This document shows, piece by piece, positions 11,235-22,724 of a stretch of 64,000 nucleotides of DNA. Within the stretch, counting starts at the first letter, position 1, and every line of letters starts with the position of its first letter. The notes under the pieces are model-generated. The model ran no database searches, was not told the origin of the DNA, and was given only the letters and a program-made list of their open reading frames with translations. This DNA comes from Ustulina deusta (Eukaryota > Ascomycota > Sordariomycetes > Xylariales > Xylariaceae). The stretch lies in NCBI GenBank assembly GCA_023159155.1, contig JAJNNX010000039.1:248001-312000 (forward strand). The letters run 5' to 3'. The position numbers and the translations under genes were made by a program.

Positions 11235-13789
11235 AGATTCGGGAGCGATAGACTTTGAGACCAAACTATGAAACTTCCGGCTATAGCTAGATATCTTTGC
11301 AGTATATGGCATCAAGATAGTGCGTGGGCAACTAGCTTTGATGTTAGTTATAATCTTACTCGGCATATGATGATATATTTAGGTTGTTAAAGTACTTCTC
11401 TAGATACGTATAATTGCAATAATGATAATAATCTATCTCAACGGTTAATATTGCTTGGGACGACACTTCTAACGACAAGAATAGCCAGGCGGAAGGAATA
11501 TTATAAGGATACTGACGTGCTTAGACTAGTTGATATTAGTTCGTAAGAGCTGCTGCTATATGGGCAATGATAGAACTATTAAAATGTTGCTCTTGTGCCT
11601 TTCGAAATGCGATACACGAAACAGGTGTTCACCTTAAACACAACCAAGTTAAATGGGGATTGACAGAGATCAGTGTACTAGTTGAAGTATATTCTGCTTA
11701 TTCCACGCGCGATACGGCATTGCTAAGACGCTACCGGTGGTCACATTCTTGTAAATATGCAGATGCTATGCTTCCTAGCATTCTAGGAGACGAGTTAACT
11801 GGCGAATACTAATTGCGCTGTCGGGAATCGAGCTCAACTCACCAGATAGCTCACTCGGTCCGGGAAGGGGTGCCACGCACACACGTTTAAACTAGAGTGT
11901 ATGTTCAATGATACAAGATTGTCTTAGGTCCAAGGAACAACCATGTAGAAACAAAGAAACAGACACCGTGATATCTGATAACGTACCTCAATTTGTTTGG
12001 GTCAAGTGAGTTGGTTTCTGCGTGGAGGGTCTTTGGGAAAGCGAAACCCTGGGTTTAACGCTGTTCATGTTGCTGCAATAACGCAAAAGCCCGAAATCCG
12101 CCGTGACGATCCTTAAACTCATACCGACCGTTATATTTTACGTGCCATGCAGAGTTACCATCAGACATACCATAGATTGATGTTGGAGAATGCAAGGGAT
12201 TCCACGTAGGGCAGCTCTCATGCCGGTTGATCCGCGGAATGGGGCAACTCTCGACGATCAGCGGCAAAAATACGACAATAAGTTGCGGATTTATGTGGCA
12301 TCGAGCTGATCTATCTGGGGTGGATGGCGGAGCCCCGTATAAATGTCCTAAGCAGGATCCGTCATCACATTATGGGTGCCATGTTTAAGAAAATGATGAA
12401 GACACGGAAGGTTAACGCGATTTTTCAAAAGAAAAAGAAAAAAAATGAAGTACAACAGCCCTAGCTACACACTTTGTGCACTAGTACACGGCTTTCACGA
12501 TGCCTGAATCTGCTTGATATAGTATAGGAGCGAGACAGATGGTGATGGTGGTGTGGGTACGGGGAATCCCCGCTGGTCTTATTCAGATTGCCAGTCGGCG
12601 CGAACTCAAAATCAGTCAGACCAGTCAAGAGCATGACGACAGGGAAGCTTGACTAAATCCGGATGTAGATGTGGGTAAGGCTGTGGGCGCGGGTGTGGAT
12701 GTGGTGTGCGCTTCCCGACGTGAAATCGAAGGTCTGCGAACTCTGTGGAGTCGTGCGACTTGAACTGGTTGGACAAAGGAGTGGGTTGGAACCCAAGATG
12801 CATGTGACCCCCTGCTGCTCCTATCCACCTCTGACGACGGCTTCTCTGACTAAGACCCGAGCCTGTGTGGTCGCGCTGCAGACGTGACACCATTGCGCCG
12901 AATTGCAGAGATCACAGGCCGCAGGAGGAGCAATTGAGAGAGCAGAGAGCCGTCGTCCGTGGATAGTCGAGAGACTACTGCGAGCCGGTCGTCAACCTGC
13001 CGAGGGCGAGACTGGGCAGCGAGTGAACCGGGTAAGACCTGATGGAGTGAGGCGGAGACCAGTCGTCATCCACCATATCAGCAAGTGGACAATCGACTCG
13101 CACGTCCATGGCGTTATCAGCAAGGGCCATCTGAATACGCTAGGCAGAAGACTACGTGCAACTGATAGGCGGTGATAAAGTGGTGACTGTTAGATAATTA
13201 GGTAGTGAAGAAAGACTATCGAATAAAGGTTGTGCAGCCCTCAGCATCTCGTGCCCAACATGGGATGTTTTACGGTGATCAAATACAAGGACTTGGCTTC
13301 GTTTGGACAGGTGCTGAGTTGTACTGAGCAGATTACTGGGGAGAATAAATGAGCAGAGATTCCCCGAGTCTGATTAGAGTCTGATTACTAGTGTGGCATT
13401 TTCTAGCAAATCAGATGGGGAGGAAATAAGAAGGGATTGCCCCCTTGTCTACCCCGCAAATCCATCGAGGGCCTGGACGGCATGTGACGTCGGTGGGCTC
13501 TGCAGACTCTGGGGATGCTAGGGCCAGGTCTACCGGAGGTACCTGTGTATCTGCCTCCAGGTGGGTTCAAGGTTGTGGCCACTGTCCGGGGCACTTTAGC
13601 GGCTGTTTCTAGGTGAGCTTCTCGTGTTGTTACTGGTGCTTAACCTAGGCACACTACCTCCTAGGCTGTCGGCCCGCCCCACCAACACTGGGGGTAGTGC
13701 AATAAGGTATGTACTCTACTTACCTTAAATATATATATCTATACCCCACATGTAGTTTCTAACTTGCCTTCCTTGTTACACCCTGCAGC
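11235..13789. other. Long intergenic region
   Basis: No gene is supported in 2.5 kb. Several overlapping short frames at about 12600-13180 occur on both strands in a moderately GC-rich stretch, which is a sign of chance openness rather than coding. A CTAGGTGAG-like and TAGGTAG-rich zone begins near 13610. Confidence 0.45.
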
Positions 13790-14121
13790 ATGTCCCAAAA
13801 TATGTACGTTTTCAAGCCCTCATTGGTTGATGAAAATCACTTGTTCACTGCCTGCTGTACACTAGCCTGGATGTTACCTACTTGTACATCCTTGCGGAAT
13901 GTACCCCTGTGCCCACTCCTAGTTCTCCACTTTTAACAGCATGGACATGTATCCACCTGGCAGGCGATGGGACGAGGGATCGAACGACTACCTAGGGAAT
14001 ATCATGTCTAACACGTACGTATCGATGTTACTTAAGTAGTCGCCTTCTTATTCCCAGATATTAAACATGACATTGATTTCTTAGCATTACACCACTCTTC
14101 CTCACTTCTGTTTCATCCTAA
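13790..14121 (+). CDS. Candidate spliced micropeptide gene, 41 residues
   Basis: A tentative model with three exons (13790-13803, 13940-14014, 14085-14121). Both donors are GTACGT and the acceptors are AACAG and CTTAG, and the phases agree through to a TAA. The central exon reads MDMYPPGRRWDEGSNDYLGN, with a composition that looks protein-like rather than random. A shorter form ending just after SNTY results if the CCCAG acceptor at about 14057 is used. I do not recognise a family. With exons this short the agreement of sites could be chance, so this is only a candidate. Confidence 0.3.
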
Positions 14122-15105
14122 CAAACAAAACATATCCAATCCCTTAAACTACCTTGTATTATTCTACTCCTAGGTAGTCCTATCCTAGTATTTATACCTT
14201 CATGTACGAGGAAGAGACAGCTCAAAGCTAAAGCCACAGCTGAGAAGCTTCCAAGGCTACCTCTTTGTTCACTTACTGGTGAGCGATCTACCTACAGTAG
14301 TCTAGGTAGGTAGGTTAGGTAGTCGGCCGATCTCAGATAACCTGAGTCCCTACATTACCGATACTTACCTACCTACCTACATACTTTTACCCCGCTCGCC
14401 TCGTCCAAGTCGCAAGTCGCAGGTCCCAAATCCCAAATCCCAGCACCGACACCGCCGACCGATTGCAAATAGCCACTCATTTAGGTGTTGAACACCACTT
14501 CATTTCTGCACGTTTTCGAGTCAGCAACGCACTCTCTGCCTCTGCCTCTGTTTCTGCCTCTCCAGATCGCCCGTCCAGTCACGTCAGACCGGTTTGCAAC
14601 CCGCGCGTCAAGGCAGCGAGCAGTGGTCGCATCTTGATTTGGCCGACGTCACACGTCGCACGGTTACTTGAGGGTTCGTACGATACATCATTCCATGCAG
14701 CCATACAAAGGACCATCTCTTCCGATCGAGTGTTTCACGACCCCAATTCAGTTGTCGAGTGCCCTGACACCACCGCGCCGTCTGCCTTGCACATAAATCC
14801 TGTCCCCCCCTCCACCTCTTCGTCTTCTTTCATCCATCTCCACAAAGATCGCGTGCTCCTACTACCAACCACAACCACCACAACTACAACTACATCTGCG
14901 ACCACAACTACAAGCCATTCACCATTAACCACCAACTCAATTACCATCAACTACCACTACCACTACTACTACCACTACTACTACCACCACCGAAAAACTA
15001 TACCCTCACCTGGCCCGTGATTGTGCCACTTTGACGGGCCTCAACCGTTTGTTGCCAAATCCTACTACACCGAACCCCATCCTCGACCACCTCTCTTTTG
15101 CCATC
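14122..15105 (+). promoter_or_regulatory. Promoter and long 5' leader of the RRxS protein gene
   Basis: This region ends at the ATG of the serine-rich protein. It contains dense CTACCTA/TAGGTAG motifs (14290-14385) and a strongly CA/CT-rich, purine-poor stretch (about 14790-15000) with ACC/ACT trinucleotide runs, typical of a fungal 5' leader. A 185-codon frame at 14463-15020 is low complexity and probably not translated as such, though upstream ATGs in it could affect translation of the main frame. Confidence 0.5.
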
Positions 15106-15954
15106 ATGTCGGGCGATAATTCGAACACCGGACAGTCTAGCGACCGTCGTGGCTCTGTGACTTCTGCTGCTTTTTCCAATCTCTTTCACCGTAGAAACTC
15201 GATCTCGGCCGGCGGAAATGGCAATGGCAACGGCAATGGCAACGGTGCTTCTCGTGAGTCCGTGTCGGCTGCTGTCGCGCGAGATCAACGTCGACGACTC
15301 TCTGTAACCACCTTGGGCCTTTCAGGTGCCTCGCCACCGTCAACGAACCCTCCCTTCGGCATTCGACGAGGCAGCATCTCCACCAATTACTCCGACTCCA
15401 TCGACGAGAATGCCATTGATGATGATGAGCCTGCCAAGGTACCATCGGCGTCTCCCTTCGCTCGCCGCACAAGCTTTGGTGCGCAGGCTATGCGCAATAT
15501 ACGAACTGGCCAGACAAGCCCAGGTTCCGGTAGGCCTGCCCAACAAGCAAGACGAACCTCTAGCGCAGCCCCACGCCAACCGCCACTCCCCGGTGCTTCA
15601 TCCCTCTCCGCTGCTACTTCGAGGCGGATGAGCACCTCTCAGGCAAGCAACACACTATCCGCAAGAACACTTTCTGACATGCTTTCCGCTCGCTCAGACA
15701 ACGGTTACAACTGGACTGAGCAGCTTAGATACCGTGCTGAAAGCAGCGTTTCCGGCCAGCGCCCTACTTTCCCTTCTGCAGCCCCCTCTGGGTCGCCTCC
15801 TCGTAACACCCCTCATCATGACCGTGCCAAATCCGTTTCTGATATGCCGGCGCCTCCGAGACAGCCTGAGGTTATGAAGCCCAGGCGACCTGAGCGGCCT
15901 AAGCCTGATTATATGCAGGAGCGTATCCTGAAGGGGGATTTCTATATGGATTGA
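15106..15954 (+). CDS. Ser/Arg-rich disordered protein with seven RRxS motifs
   Basis: A single-exon gene of 282 residues. I do not recognise a catalytic domain. The sequence is low complexity, with a GN repeat (37-47) and Ser/Pro/Arg-rich stretches, and is probably disordered. Seven basophilic kinase sites of the form RRxS occur at Ser17, 32, 66, 90, 123, 152 and 176, a strong consensus for protein kinase A or related AGC kinases. The C-terminus ends in a more ordered-looking segment (RPKPDYMQERILKGDFYMD, about 264-282), which may be the conserved functional part. The frame is open upstream to 15031 but there is no further ATG with a better context than MSGDNSN. A role as a phospho-regulated adaptor is inference from motif density only. 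Confidence 0.72.
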   Translation: MSGDNSNTGQSSDRRGSVTSAAFSNLFHRRNSISAGGNGNGNGNGNGASRESVSAAVARDQRRRLSVTTLGLSGASPPSTNPPFGIRRGSISTNYSDSIDENAIDDDEPAKVPSASPFARRTSFGAQAMRNIRTGQTSPGSGRPAQQARRTSSAAPRQPPLPGASSLSAATSRRMSTSQASNTLSARTLSDMLSARSDNGYNWTEQLRYRAESSVSGQRPTFPSAAPSGSPPRNTPHHDRAKSVSDMPAPPRQPEVMKPRRPERPKPDYMQERILKGDFYMD

Positions 15955-17375
15955 GGGCAAATCGCATGAGGTCTGATTTGGACCTATTGATTCTACGTGA
16001 ATCAAATGATCGTATCTGGCATTCGCTGCCGTGCTATCCCGACATGTGTCACCTGCCATATCCTTCTTTTATTGCACATCCATTTCACCGGAGCTCTTCG
16101 CTTCGCTTTATTGGTTGCCCCGATGTGTAGGTTGAGGATGGGAAAAACAGATGAGGTTTGCCAAACTCACACCAAATCTAAAGGATGAAGGCACAAGGTA
16201 CTAAAGGTGTACCTGCTTGTACCTGCATTTTGGGGGCGAAAGCGTTCGACCTAGAGGGTTTGTTTCATGTGCTCTGAGGCGGGAATGGCCACTCAAAATT
16301 TGTGATCTGAAAATGGCTTGATATCCGATTGATGAAGGAAGAAAGGCAACGAGAAAAGCCGAATTTCCACGATTTTTCTTTCAGGGACGTGGCTTCGCAA
16401 TATGGTTGTTCTATGTACATGTACGATATGGGGCAGGCAAGGATGAGGATGCCGAATGATGGGGGTTGACAGGACCTCCTCGGTACGCAATGCGTCAGAC
16501 AGTGCGCCAGGAAGAAACTAGGCAGCATCGTGTATGGACGAAACGAAATATTGAGAGACATATCTCGTTATGCTAGCAAACAAGATTGTAAGATGATTCA
16601 AATATGAATTAAATTGTATTAAGAATGTGCTCTTGGTAGTAATTTTGCTCATGCTACACCACCCACTATTTAACGAGAGCTCTTCATCCTAGCTTTGATG
16701 TTTATTTTTGTAGTTGATATCTGTTAGATATAAGCGATGTCCTGCAAGTGAGGTTGAATTGATTAGTTAATATGGAAGGCACCTCGGCGCTATTACTCCT
16801 GGACAGCCACAAGACACATATTCTCCAAGCCTCTTGCCCAATTGACTTTCATAGATGCTCGTAGAGATGGTGAGTCGACTAATGCCATCGAGCACTAGCG
16901 ATTATGGCGTTGTCTTACACCGGGTTCCGTAGCGCAACCCTTGGCATTGTCAAATTGGAAAGCGAGTAACAGAGCTTGAGCAGCGGAGTAAATGTTTGGC
17001 ACGCAAGTAGTGAAAGTATTCTCGCTACCTACCTAATCTTCACTGTACATCTCCAGGTCGCAATAATTGGCGATGATGTTGCGATTCTTCTGTATTAGCA
17101 ATCTGGTCTTCAACTAATTACCCGGAAAGACAAGCTTCAATTGAGCAAAAATATTCTACGGCTATCTATCTATCTGAAAATTTTTTTTTTTTTTTTTTAA
17201 AACATCGCGAGTACAACAACCCTTTTAGCTCACAAGGATACGGGGAAGTAATTACGCACTCGCGTCGAAAATGGAAGTAGGTAAGCCAGCAGACAAGAAA
17301 GACCTGGGCGAATTGGCGCACACAAGCGTACACCAGAACAGCTTATAATAGAGTTGGATAGTCCGAGCATCTGTC
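15955..17375. other. Intergenic with a T18 run
   Basis: No gene is supported. A run of 18 T lies at 17181-17198 and CTACCTACCTA occurs near 17028. The 5S rRNA gene begins at 17376. Confidence 0.5.
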
Positions 17376-17494
17376 ACGTACGACCATACCCACTGGAGAA
17401 CTCGGGATCCCGTCTGCTCTCCCATCGATAAGCCCATGAGAGCCAAATTAGTAGTTGGGTCGGTGACGACCAGCGAATCCTTGGTGTTGTACGT
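17376..17494 (+). rRNA. 5S ribosomal RNA gene
   Basis: A 119-bp sequence matches the layout of dispersed fungal 5S rRNA genes. It opens with ACGTACGACCATACC and contains the internal control region around TTAGTAGTTGGGTCGGTGAC (box A to C). It closes with GTTGTACGT, which pairs with the first bases to form helix I. A run of 21 T follows at once, as expected for an RNA polymerase III terminator. The central loop includes GGGATCCCGTC, also characteristic. No protein frame explains the sequence. Small base changes relative to a functional copy cannot be judged here, so it could be active or a diverged copy. Confidence 0.9.
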
Positions 17495-17496
17495 TG

Positions 17497-17517
17497 TTTT
17501 TTTTTTTTTTTTTTTTT
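17497..17517 (+). terminator. RNA polymerase III T-run terminator of the 5S gene
   Basis: Twenty-one consecutive T residues begin two bases after the 3' end of the 5S rRNA sequence. Confidence 0.85.
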
Positions 17518-18117
17518 CCTGGCTTCTCTTTTCTTCCAAGAGGAACCCTATGCGAGCTTCAGAGGCAGCCCAACATCCATCTTACTTTCAAACTTGCTAT
17601 TTGTGATAGAGATGTAAGGCCCTGTGATATATCGCCGAAACCCATCCCCAGGGATTCAATTTCTGATTCTGACCGTGGTTGTGGGACTGGCTGGCTATAC
17701 GGCAGAGCTCACTATTGTTGGTTAAAGGGGGGTTTTCGACATCGTAGCGTCGGCGATCGACACTTGGTCGTGAGCACGGGGGTACGTGAACGATTCATTT
17801 CTAAAGCCTTGGGTTTATTCTGTTAACTGATATGCATAAAGGTGCAAGCAATCAGGGATTGTTGTATTATTTTAGATGAACTTGATTGTTCAAGGCGACT
17901 TCACCGTGGAAGAATGGAGACCCTGCGACGGCTTTCTAGTAAGTTATGGGTTGACCCTTGATGCAACTCGGGTAGTTCGAGTTTACTATAAACATATTGC
18001 AAACTAGAACTGAGAACTCATCGCTTCATGCAGTTTCAAAATGTTATATTACTTGGGCTCTATTAGGTCTATTTGTCCCCCTCTTCCAACAGGAATCTAT
18101 GTCTGTCTATCCGTGAA
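17518..18117. other. Intergenic between 5S gene and phosphate carrier
   Basis: Frames here are short and unsupported. The phosphate carrier stop codon on the minus strand marks the right border. Confidence 0.5.
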
Positions 18118-19823
18118 CTACTTAATCTCTATTCCACCAGTTGCACCAAGAGCCTATTTCCATTGTTACTTCATCGTCTTCAAATCATGTGAGGGTAGAG
18201 CGATAATGGAAAACATACCTTCTTAATGTCACCATAGACGGCAAATTGGATGGCAGTCATGCCTCCGACCATGACGAGCCGAGCACGAATACCAGCATAG
18301 CTGCCACGAAGGCCCGTATCCCTGGCGATACTCCACAAACGACGGAAAGCTCCCTCCCCAGCTTCACCCTTCGCTTTATTGATCTTACTCAGCAGGGTGT
18401 CTGCTGGTTGTGAGACAAGCGTTGCGGCGATACCAGCCATGAGGCCTGCGCCCAGGTTGATTCCCGTGACGGCGGGGCTGGAGATGGTCGACTTGTCAAC
18501 CCACTTGTAGGCTTGCTCGAGAGCGTTCTCGTAGACGACAAACGTCGCCATTGTGTACGGTACCCTTTTGGACGATCAGCGTGCTAGTACTGAGAGAAGT
18601 ACCCGGAGAGCTGCCTACTGCTTGAGCATTATCGGGCCCAGCCCAGAATACAAGCCTCGAATCCCCTCTTCACTGATGATTCTTGTAAATCCATCCGCGA
18701 GACCGCGCCCAAATCCCGGCTGCGAGACCAGCCGGATGCGAACAGCCTATGCAAGAATATGCAGTCAGTAATTGCCATGTGTGGGAAAAGATAGAACGGG
18801 TTTCGTGAGCGTGTATTAGGAATAGGAGTAGAAACCCCCTATTTAGGCTACTCGTGCTCCTGAGACATGTCAAGGGGGGGAGGGGGGAAGGGGGGGCATA
18901 AAAGACTCTAGCGCACTAACCTCGAAGGGGCAGAGAACGAGGTCGCCGGCTATCTCGGCTATGGCGGATGACCCCAGGTATATCGCATACCTGTTCTGGC
19001 ATGCCGTCTCGTACCCGAATGCATCGATAGCACGGGTCTTGAAAAACTCATAGCCACCGAACTTGAGGGCACCTTGCAAGAAGTATCCCGCCACGGTCGG
19101 CCCGAATCCTGTAGAAAGGGCGCCAGCCCCCTCCCTAGCGACAACCTGTCGCAGTCCCCCAGAGATGCCCTGGTTGTACGCTAGAGGATCTACCTGGATC
19201 CTCGTCTTCACACTAAAGCAGCATCAGCAACCGGAGGGAGGGGATATCGTGATGGATTTTTGACTCGCCGGACCAAAGTACCGCTAATGCCAAAGAGAAT
19301 ACGTCACCGTCCAATAGGACTAGGACAATAAGCTTACATATCGATGGGCGTGAGAAGGGCGTGGGTGAAGGAGCAACAGACGGCACCGGCCAACGCGTAT
19401 CTTGAGTAGAGCGCGAGGTCGCTGGACTTGGTCAAGGAGCTGGCCAGGGACGGCTTGGGCACATGCTGGGTTATCTCGGCTGCTGCCACAAGAGACGAGG
19501 ACGACGAAGGAGAAGCCGGGGAGAGGCCAATCAAGCTGTAGATGGGATGAGCGTCTCAGACAAGAACGCAGAATATATTTATTTCCTAACTACCTCCATC
19601 GACCGAGACCACCGAGCATCTCTCGGATCCCCCGGTGTTTCTCGGCGGCGGCGCCCTCTAGGGGGGCCTTGATCGTCCCCAAGACTCGCAGGTGTTCTTT
19701 CTTCAACGCCTCAAAGTCATCGTCGAGTTGTTTATGCCACGGGTATAGGACGCACACCTGGAAGCCCAGGGCCGAGGTGGCAACGAAGAAGTTGGTGAGC
19801 GAGATGGCGCGCGTGACGAACAT
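18118..19823 (-). CDS. Mitochondrial phosphate carrier (SLC25A3/Mir1 family) with N-terminal extension
   Basis: This encodes an inner-membrane carrier that imports phosphate for ATP synthesis. Six exons (19823-19594, 19535-19338, 19212-18921, 18746-18619, 18564-18219, 18153-18118) join in phase to 409 residues. Three mitochondrial-carrier repeats are visible, with signatures PIDIVKTRIQ (about 140), PFEAVRIRL (about 239) and [11 protein letters not shown] (about 331), and the short last exon ends GATGGIEIK, as in fungal phosphate carriers. The first exon adds about 76 residues starting [11 protein letters not shown] with a hydrophobic segment ([18 protein letters not shown]). The carrier core has no ATG of its own before the first signature, so this extension appears to be needed. 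The 58-nt intron joining the two has sites in correct phase, but the first exon also ends in its own stop after 77 codons if unspliced. Confidence 0.85.
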
Positions 19824-20723
19824 CTTGGCTAGTTGGTCGGGCGGTCTCAGTGGGATCTATCTGCTGCGCCGACGGGCGGTCAGTCTGGGAGGAGGGAGAC
19901 ACACAGCTGTGGCGCGGGAAGCTCACGCACCTTTGGGTGTCGCGACGAGGGCACCGCTAAACGTATGGAGAAACGAGTAGTGTGGTAAGTTAGGTGAGTT
20001 TGGACGGGAGCAGAGGGACGCGTTCAGAGCCGGGGGGGGACGGGTCAGTTGTTCACTTCATGTTTTGGACCGAGATTTTCTTCTACGACACCGACGAGAG
20101 GAGAGAGGAGAGCAGAAACACTGACGTTTGATTTGGAGTAGAGCACGAGGAAAGAAAAAAAGGAAGAGAGAAGAAGAAGAAAAAAAAAGCAGTTGGGCCG
20201 AAATAGCCTGATTTATATACCCGGTCGGATTCCCTCTTTTAATGAATGAGCTTACAAGCCCGGTTTTAATAGCTGAGCACGTGAAAGCGGCCAGCCTAGG
20301 CAGGGCCGGTCACAAGAGTGTCGCTAGGAAGGTAGGACGGGGTCGCTAGCATCTCACACACCCCCCAAGCCCAAAGCAAACCCCAACAGCTCGCCAAAAA
20401 AAAAAAAGGGCTGGAGGCAAAGCGCGACCGGAAGCGAGGCGCGCCCGGAAGCGAAGCAGGGAGGGTACTTAAGCAAAAAATGGCACAGGTGGCAGTGTTG
20501 GGCAGGAAACCTCTGACCCTCCCTGGTCCGGTCGAGGCATGGCTTTGGGCGTTGGCGAAGGCAGAGGAAATCTGGCTGAAACAAGGAGCGGCGGGGCCGT
20601 GATTCTCCGGTTTTCGGCGAGATTCGAGCCTCGTGTCCGGAAAGACACGAAAAAATGGCCGAAATTGAACGGATGTCCCCACAAAATGACGAACGCCCGG
20701 GGAGTGGTGGGGGGCCTCCTTGA

Positions 20724-20780
20724 TTAGGGGACTGTAGGGGACTGGAGGGGATTGTAGGGGACTCACTGTAGGGGAGGGCA
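20724..20780 (+). promoter_or_regulatory. Cluster of AGGGG (STRE-like) motifs
   Basis: Five AGGGG pentamers occur within about 57 bp, as variants of a 10-bp unit TGTAGGGGAC; further single AGGGG copies follow near 20800 and 20912. AGGGG is the stress-response element bound by Msn2/4-type zinc-finger factors. The cluster is about 0.9 kb upstream of the phosphate carrier start. Function is inference. Confidence 0.45.
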
Positions 20781-22560
20781 GGCTGGAACGCTTCAGGGGC
20801 TTTTCCCTCGCCCGTGTTGGTGCAGCTGGCGTTCCATTTGTCTCTCCATCAGGCCTTTCTTGCGATCGACAAACGGTAAAACGGCGACAGAATCCGAATT
20901 GCTTACCAATTAGGGGAAGAACTTTGCTAGCATCATCCACTTTTTCTAGTCTACATTTTGCCCGGCTATTAGGTAACCGAAACATCTTGTACGTCGTTCA
21001 GAATATGTAAGAGTCGCGGTTTGACAACTAGATACTTAGTACTTTACACTACCTATCTACTAAGTATATCGGGTTCGGTCGCGCTATCGAGAACTATCAT
21101 GCTTCTCCAATTCGTCCAAAGCTAGCCCTACGGGAAAAGATGGCGTGATTTCGTTACTGGGGACCAATCACGTCCCCAGGCACCGATGAGACCGTGGCAT
21201 TGGCACGCGATGAGGAGAGCTGCACCTCGGAACGCGTCACAAATCGACGTTGGCCTGTCGGGGATTCGAGGAAATGCGCGGCAGGCATGAAAATGGAATC
21301 GCCTACCTACCTACTCCAGGGAAGCCGGACTGTGGGGTAGCAGACGGCAAACGCCCGAATGTCTGCTTTCGAAGATGCCCTCGGGAAGCTTTCTCCGTTC
21401 CAGTCCGGCGCTATATGAGCAATGGCTTGGTCAGCTGAAAGCGCAGAGGTTGCATTTTCTTTTGCCCCAAGTCCGAGATGCAGCACGTCTCAAACGTCGC
21501 CTGCGGAAGCTCTCGCTCCCTCTACCCCAGTCACGGCAGAGTTACGTTGCCCAGGTCAGCAAAAAAAAAACCCGAGTCTATTCTAAAGTCAGATAGCCCG
21601 TGCTGCCGGCTGAAACCCAGCAGTTATCGTCGCCTACCGCAGGTTGCTGCCTTATGATATGACCTTTCCGCTCTCGGGTCCGAGAGCAATATCACCCGTC
21701 CACGGTAGTAATCAGTGACGAGAACATAGCTTCAGCTACGGTAGTGATGGGCGGCGGAATTGGGGGTAGACCCTGATCCCGGAGGGTGGGAAATGCTAAG
21801 ACTAGACTCTATTTATTTATAGTGAAAAGGGGGATTTAGAACGACATCTTCGAGATCTGGCATTGTATATAAATATAAACAGGTATACCACTACGCGTAT
21901 AATCGATTCTAGGCGGGGGTTACGGAATTTATCTACTCTAGCCTAGACAAGTCGAGACAGAAACAGAGAAGAGAGAGGAATAGCATTCACTAATCATCCA
22001 AGTCCTCCTAGCTAAGAATCTACAGTGTATTATTCCTAGGTTAGACATGTAGTCTATTATCAACTAGCCTGTCTTCAATCAATTTCTCGAATTATCTATT
22101 CACGCCGACAATTTGTCTATTTGGGATGAATCTAAGGATTTAATGCAAGTACAGCATTCTTTCCACTCGCGCACACGGAGAGGGAAGTTGAAAAAAATAT
22201 AGCACCAAGTAAAGACAAAGGTATCCTAGTTCGTATAAGATTTCATCAGAGTAGTGTAATTAATTATTGCACTGGAGTGGAAGCTTGGAGTACAAACCCC
22301 TTCAATATGATAAATAGCCTTATTCCCGCTGGTTCCCAATTTCCCAAGGACGCCATACATTTTAAGCAGACCTGTCCTATCCCTCGGTGATGATTATGAT
22401 GATAATAAATCCCAGTCTCTAAACTCCCGCTGATGAGCCCAGGAGAAAGATGAAATCTGTTGTACAGCCAGAGCAGGGAACAGAATCGCCAATACAGTAC
22501 CAAACATAGGCTTCACCTCGCCTTGCGGGGAAGCACAAGAACAAGACAACGCTGTTTGGA

Positions 22561-22579
22561 GAGAGAGAGAGAGAGAGAG
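22561..22579. repeat. GA dinucleotide microsatellite
   Basis: About nine GA units in tandem, in the likely 3' flank of the Zn2Cys6 gene. Confidence 0.8.
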
Positions 22580-22724
22580 GAAACAAAAAAAGGAGAGAGA
22601 TCAGTTCTCCTAACGAATTAGAAATTCATGCTTTTCCAACCGTGCATCCCATCGTTAAACCCGAGATAAGAATAACGTCTTCTTCCTTGTAGGAGTGAAA
22701 AGGTAAAAATCGGAAGGGATTTTA

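Larger units (their letters stand above)
19824..22724. other. Long intergenic region upstream of the phosphate carrier
   Basis: Nearly 2.9 kb without a supported gene. The first 400 bases (to about 20200) include purine-rich runs consistent with the carrier promoter and leader. A 229-codon frame on the minus strand at 20296-20985 is low quality and unsupported. An AGGGG cluster lies at about 20724-20915. A (GA)n run is at 22561-22579 near the end of the transcription factor gene. Confidence 0.5.

Noticed and set aside
12612..13175. Overlapping frames of 67-93 codons on both strands
   Set aside because: No motif; openness on both strands suggests chance in a GC-richer stretch.
14463..15020. 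185-codon frame upstream of the RRxS gene
   Set aside because: The second half is Thr/His/Tyr repeats from ACC/ACT runs typical of a 5' leader.
20296..20985. 229-codon minus-strand frame
   Set aside because: Pro/Ser/Arg/Phe-rich, no motif and no splice support, with open frames on the other strand too; probably chance.
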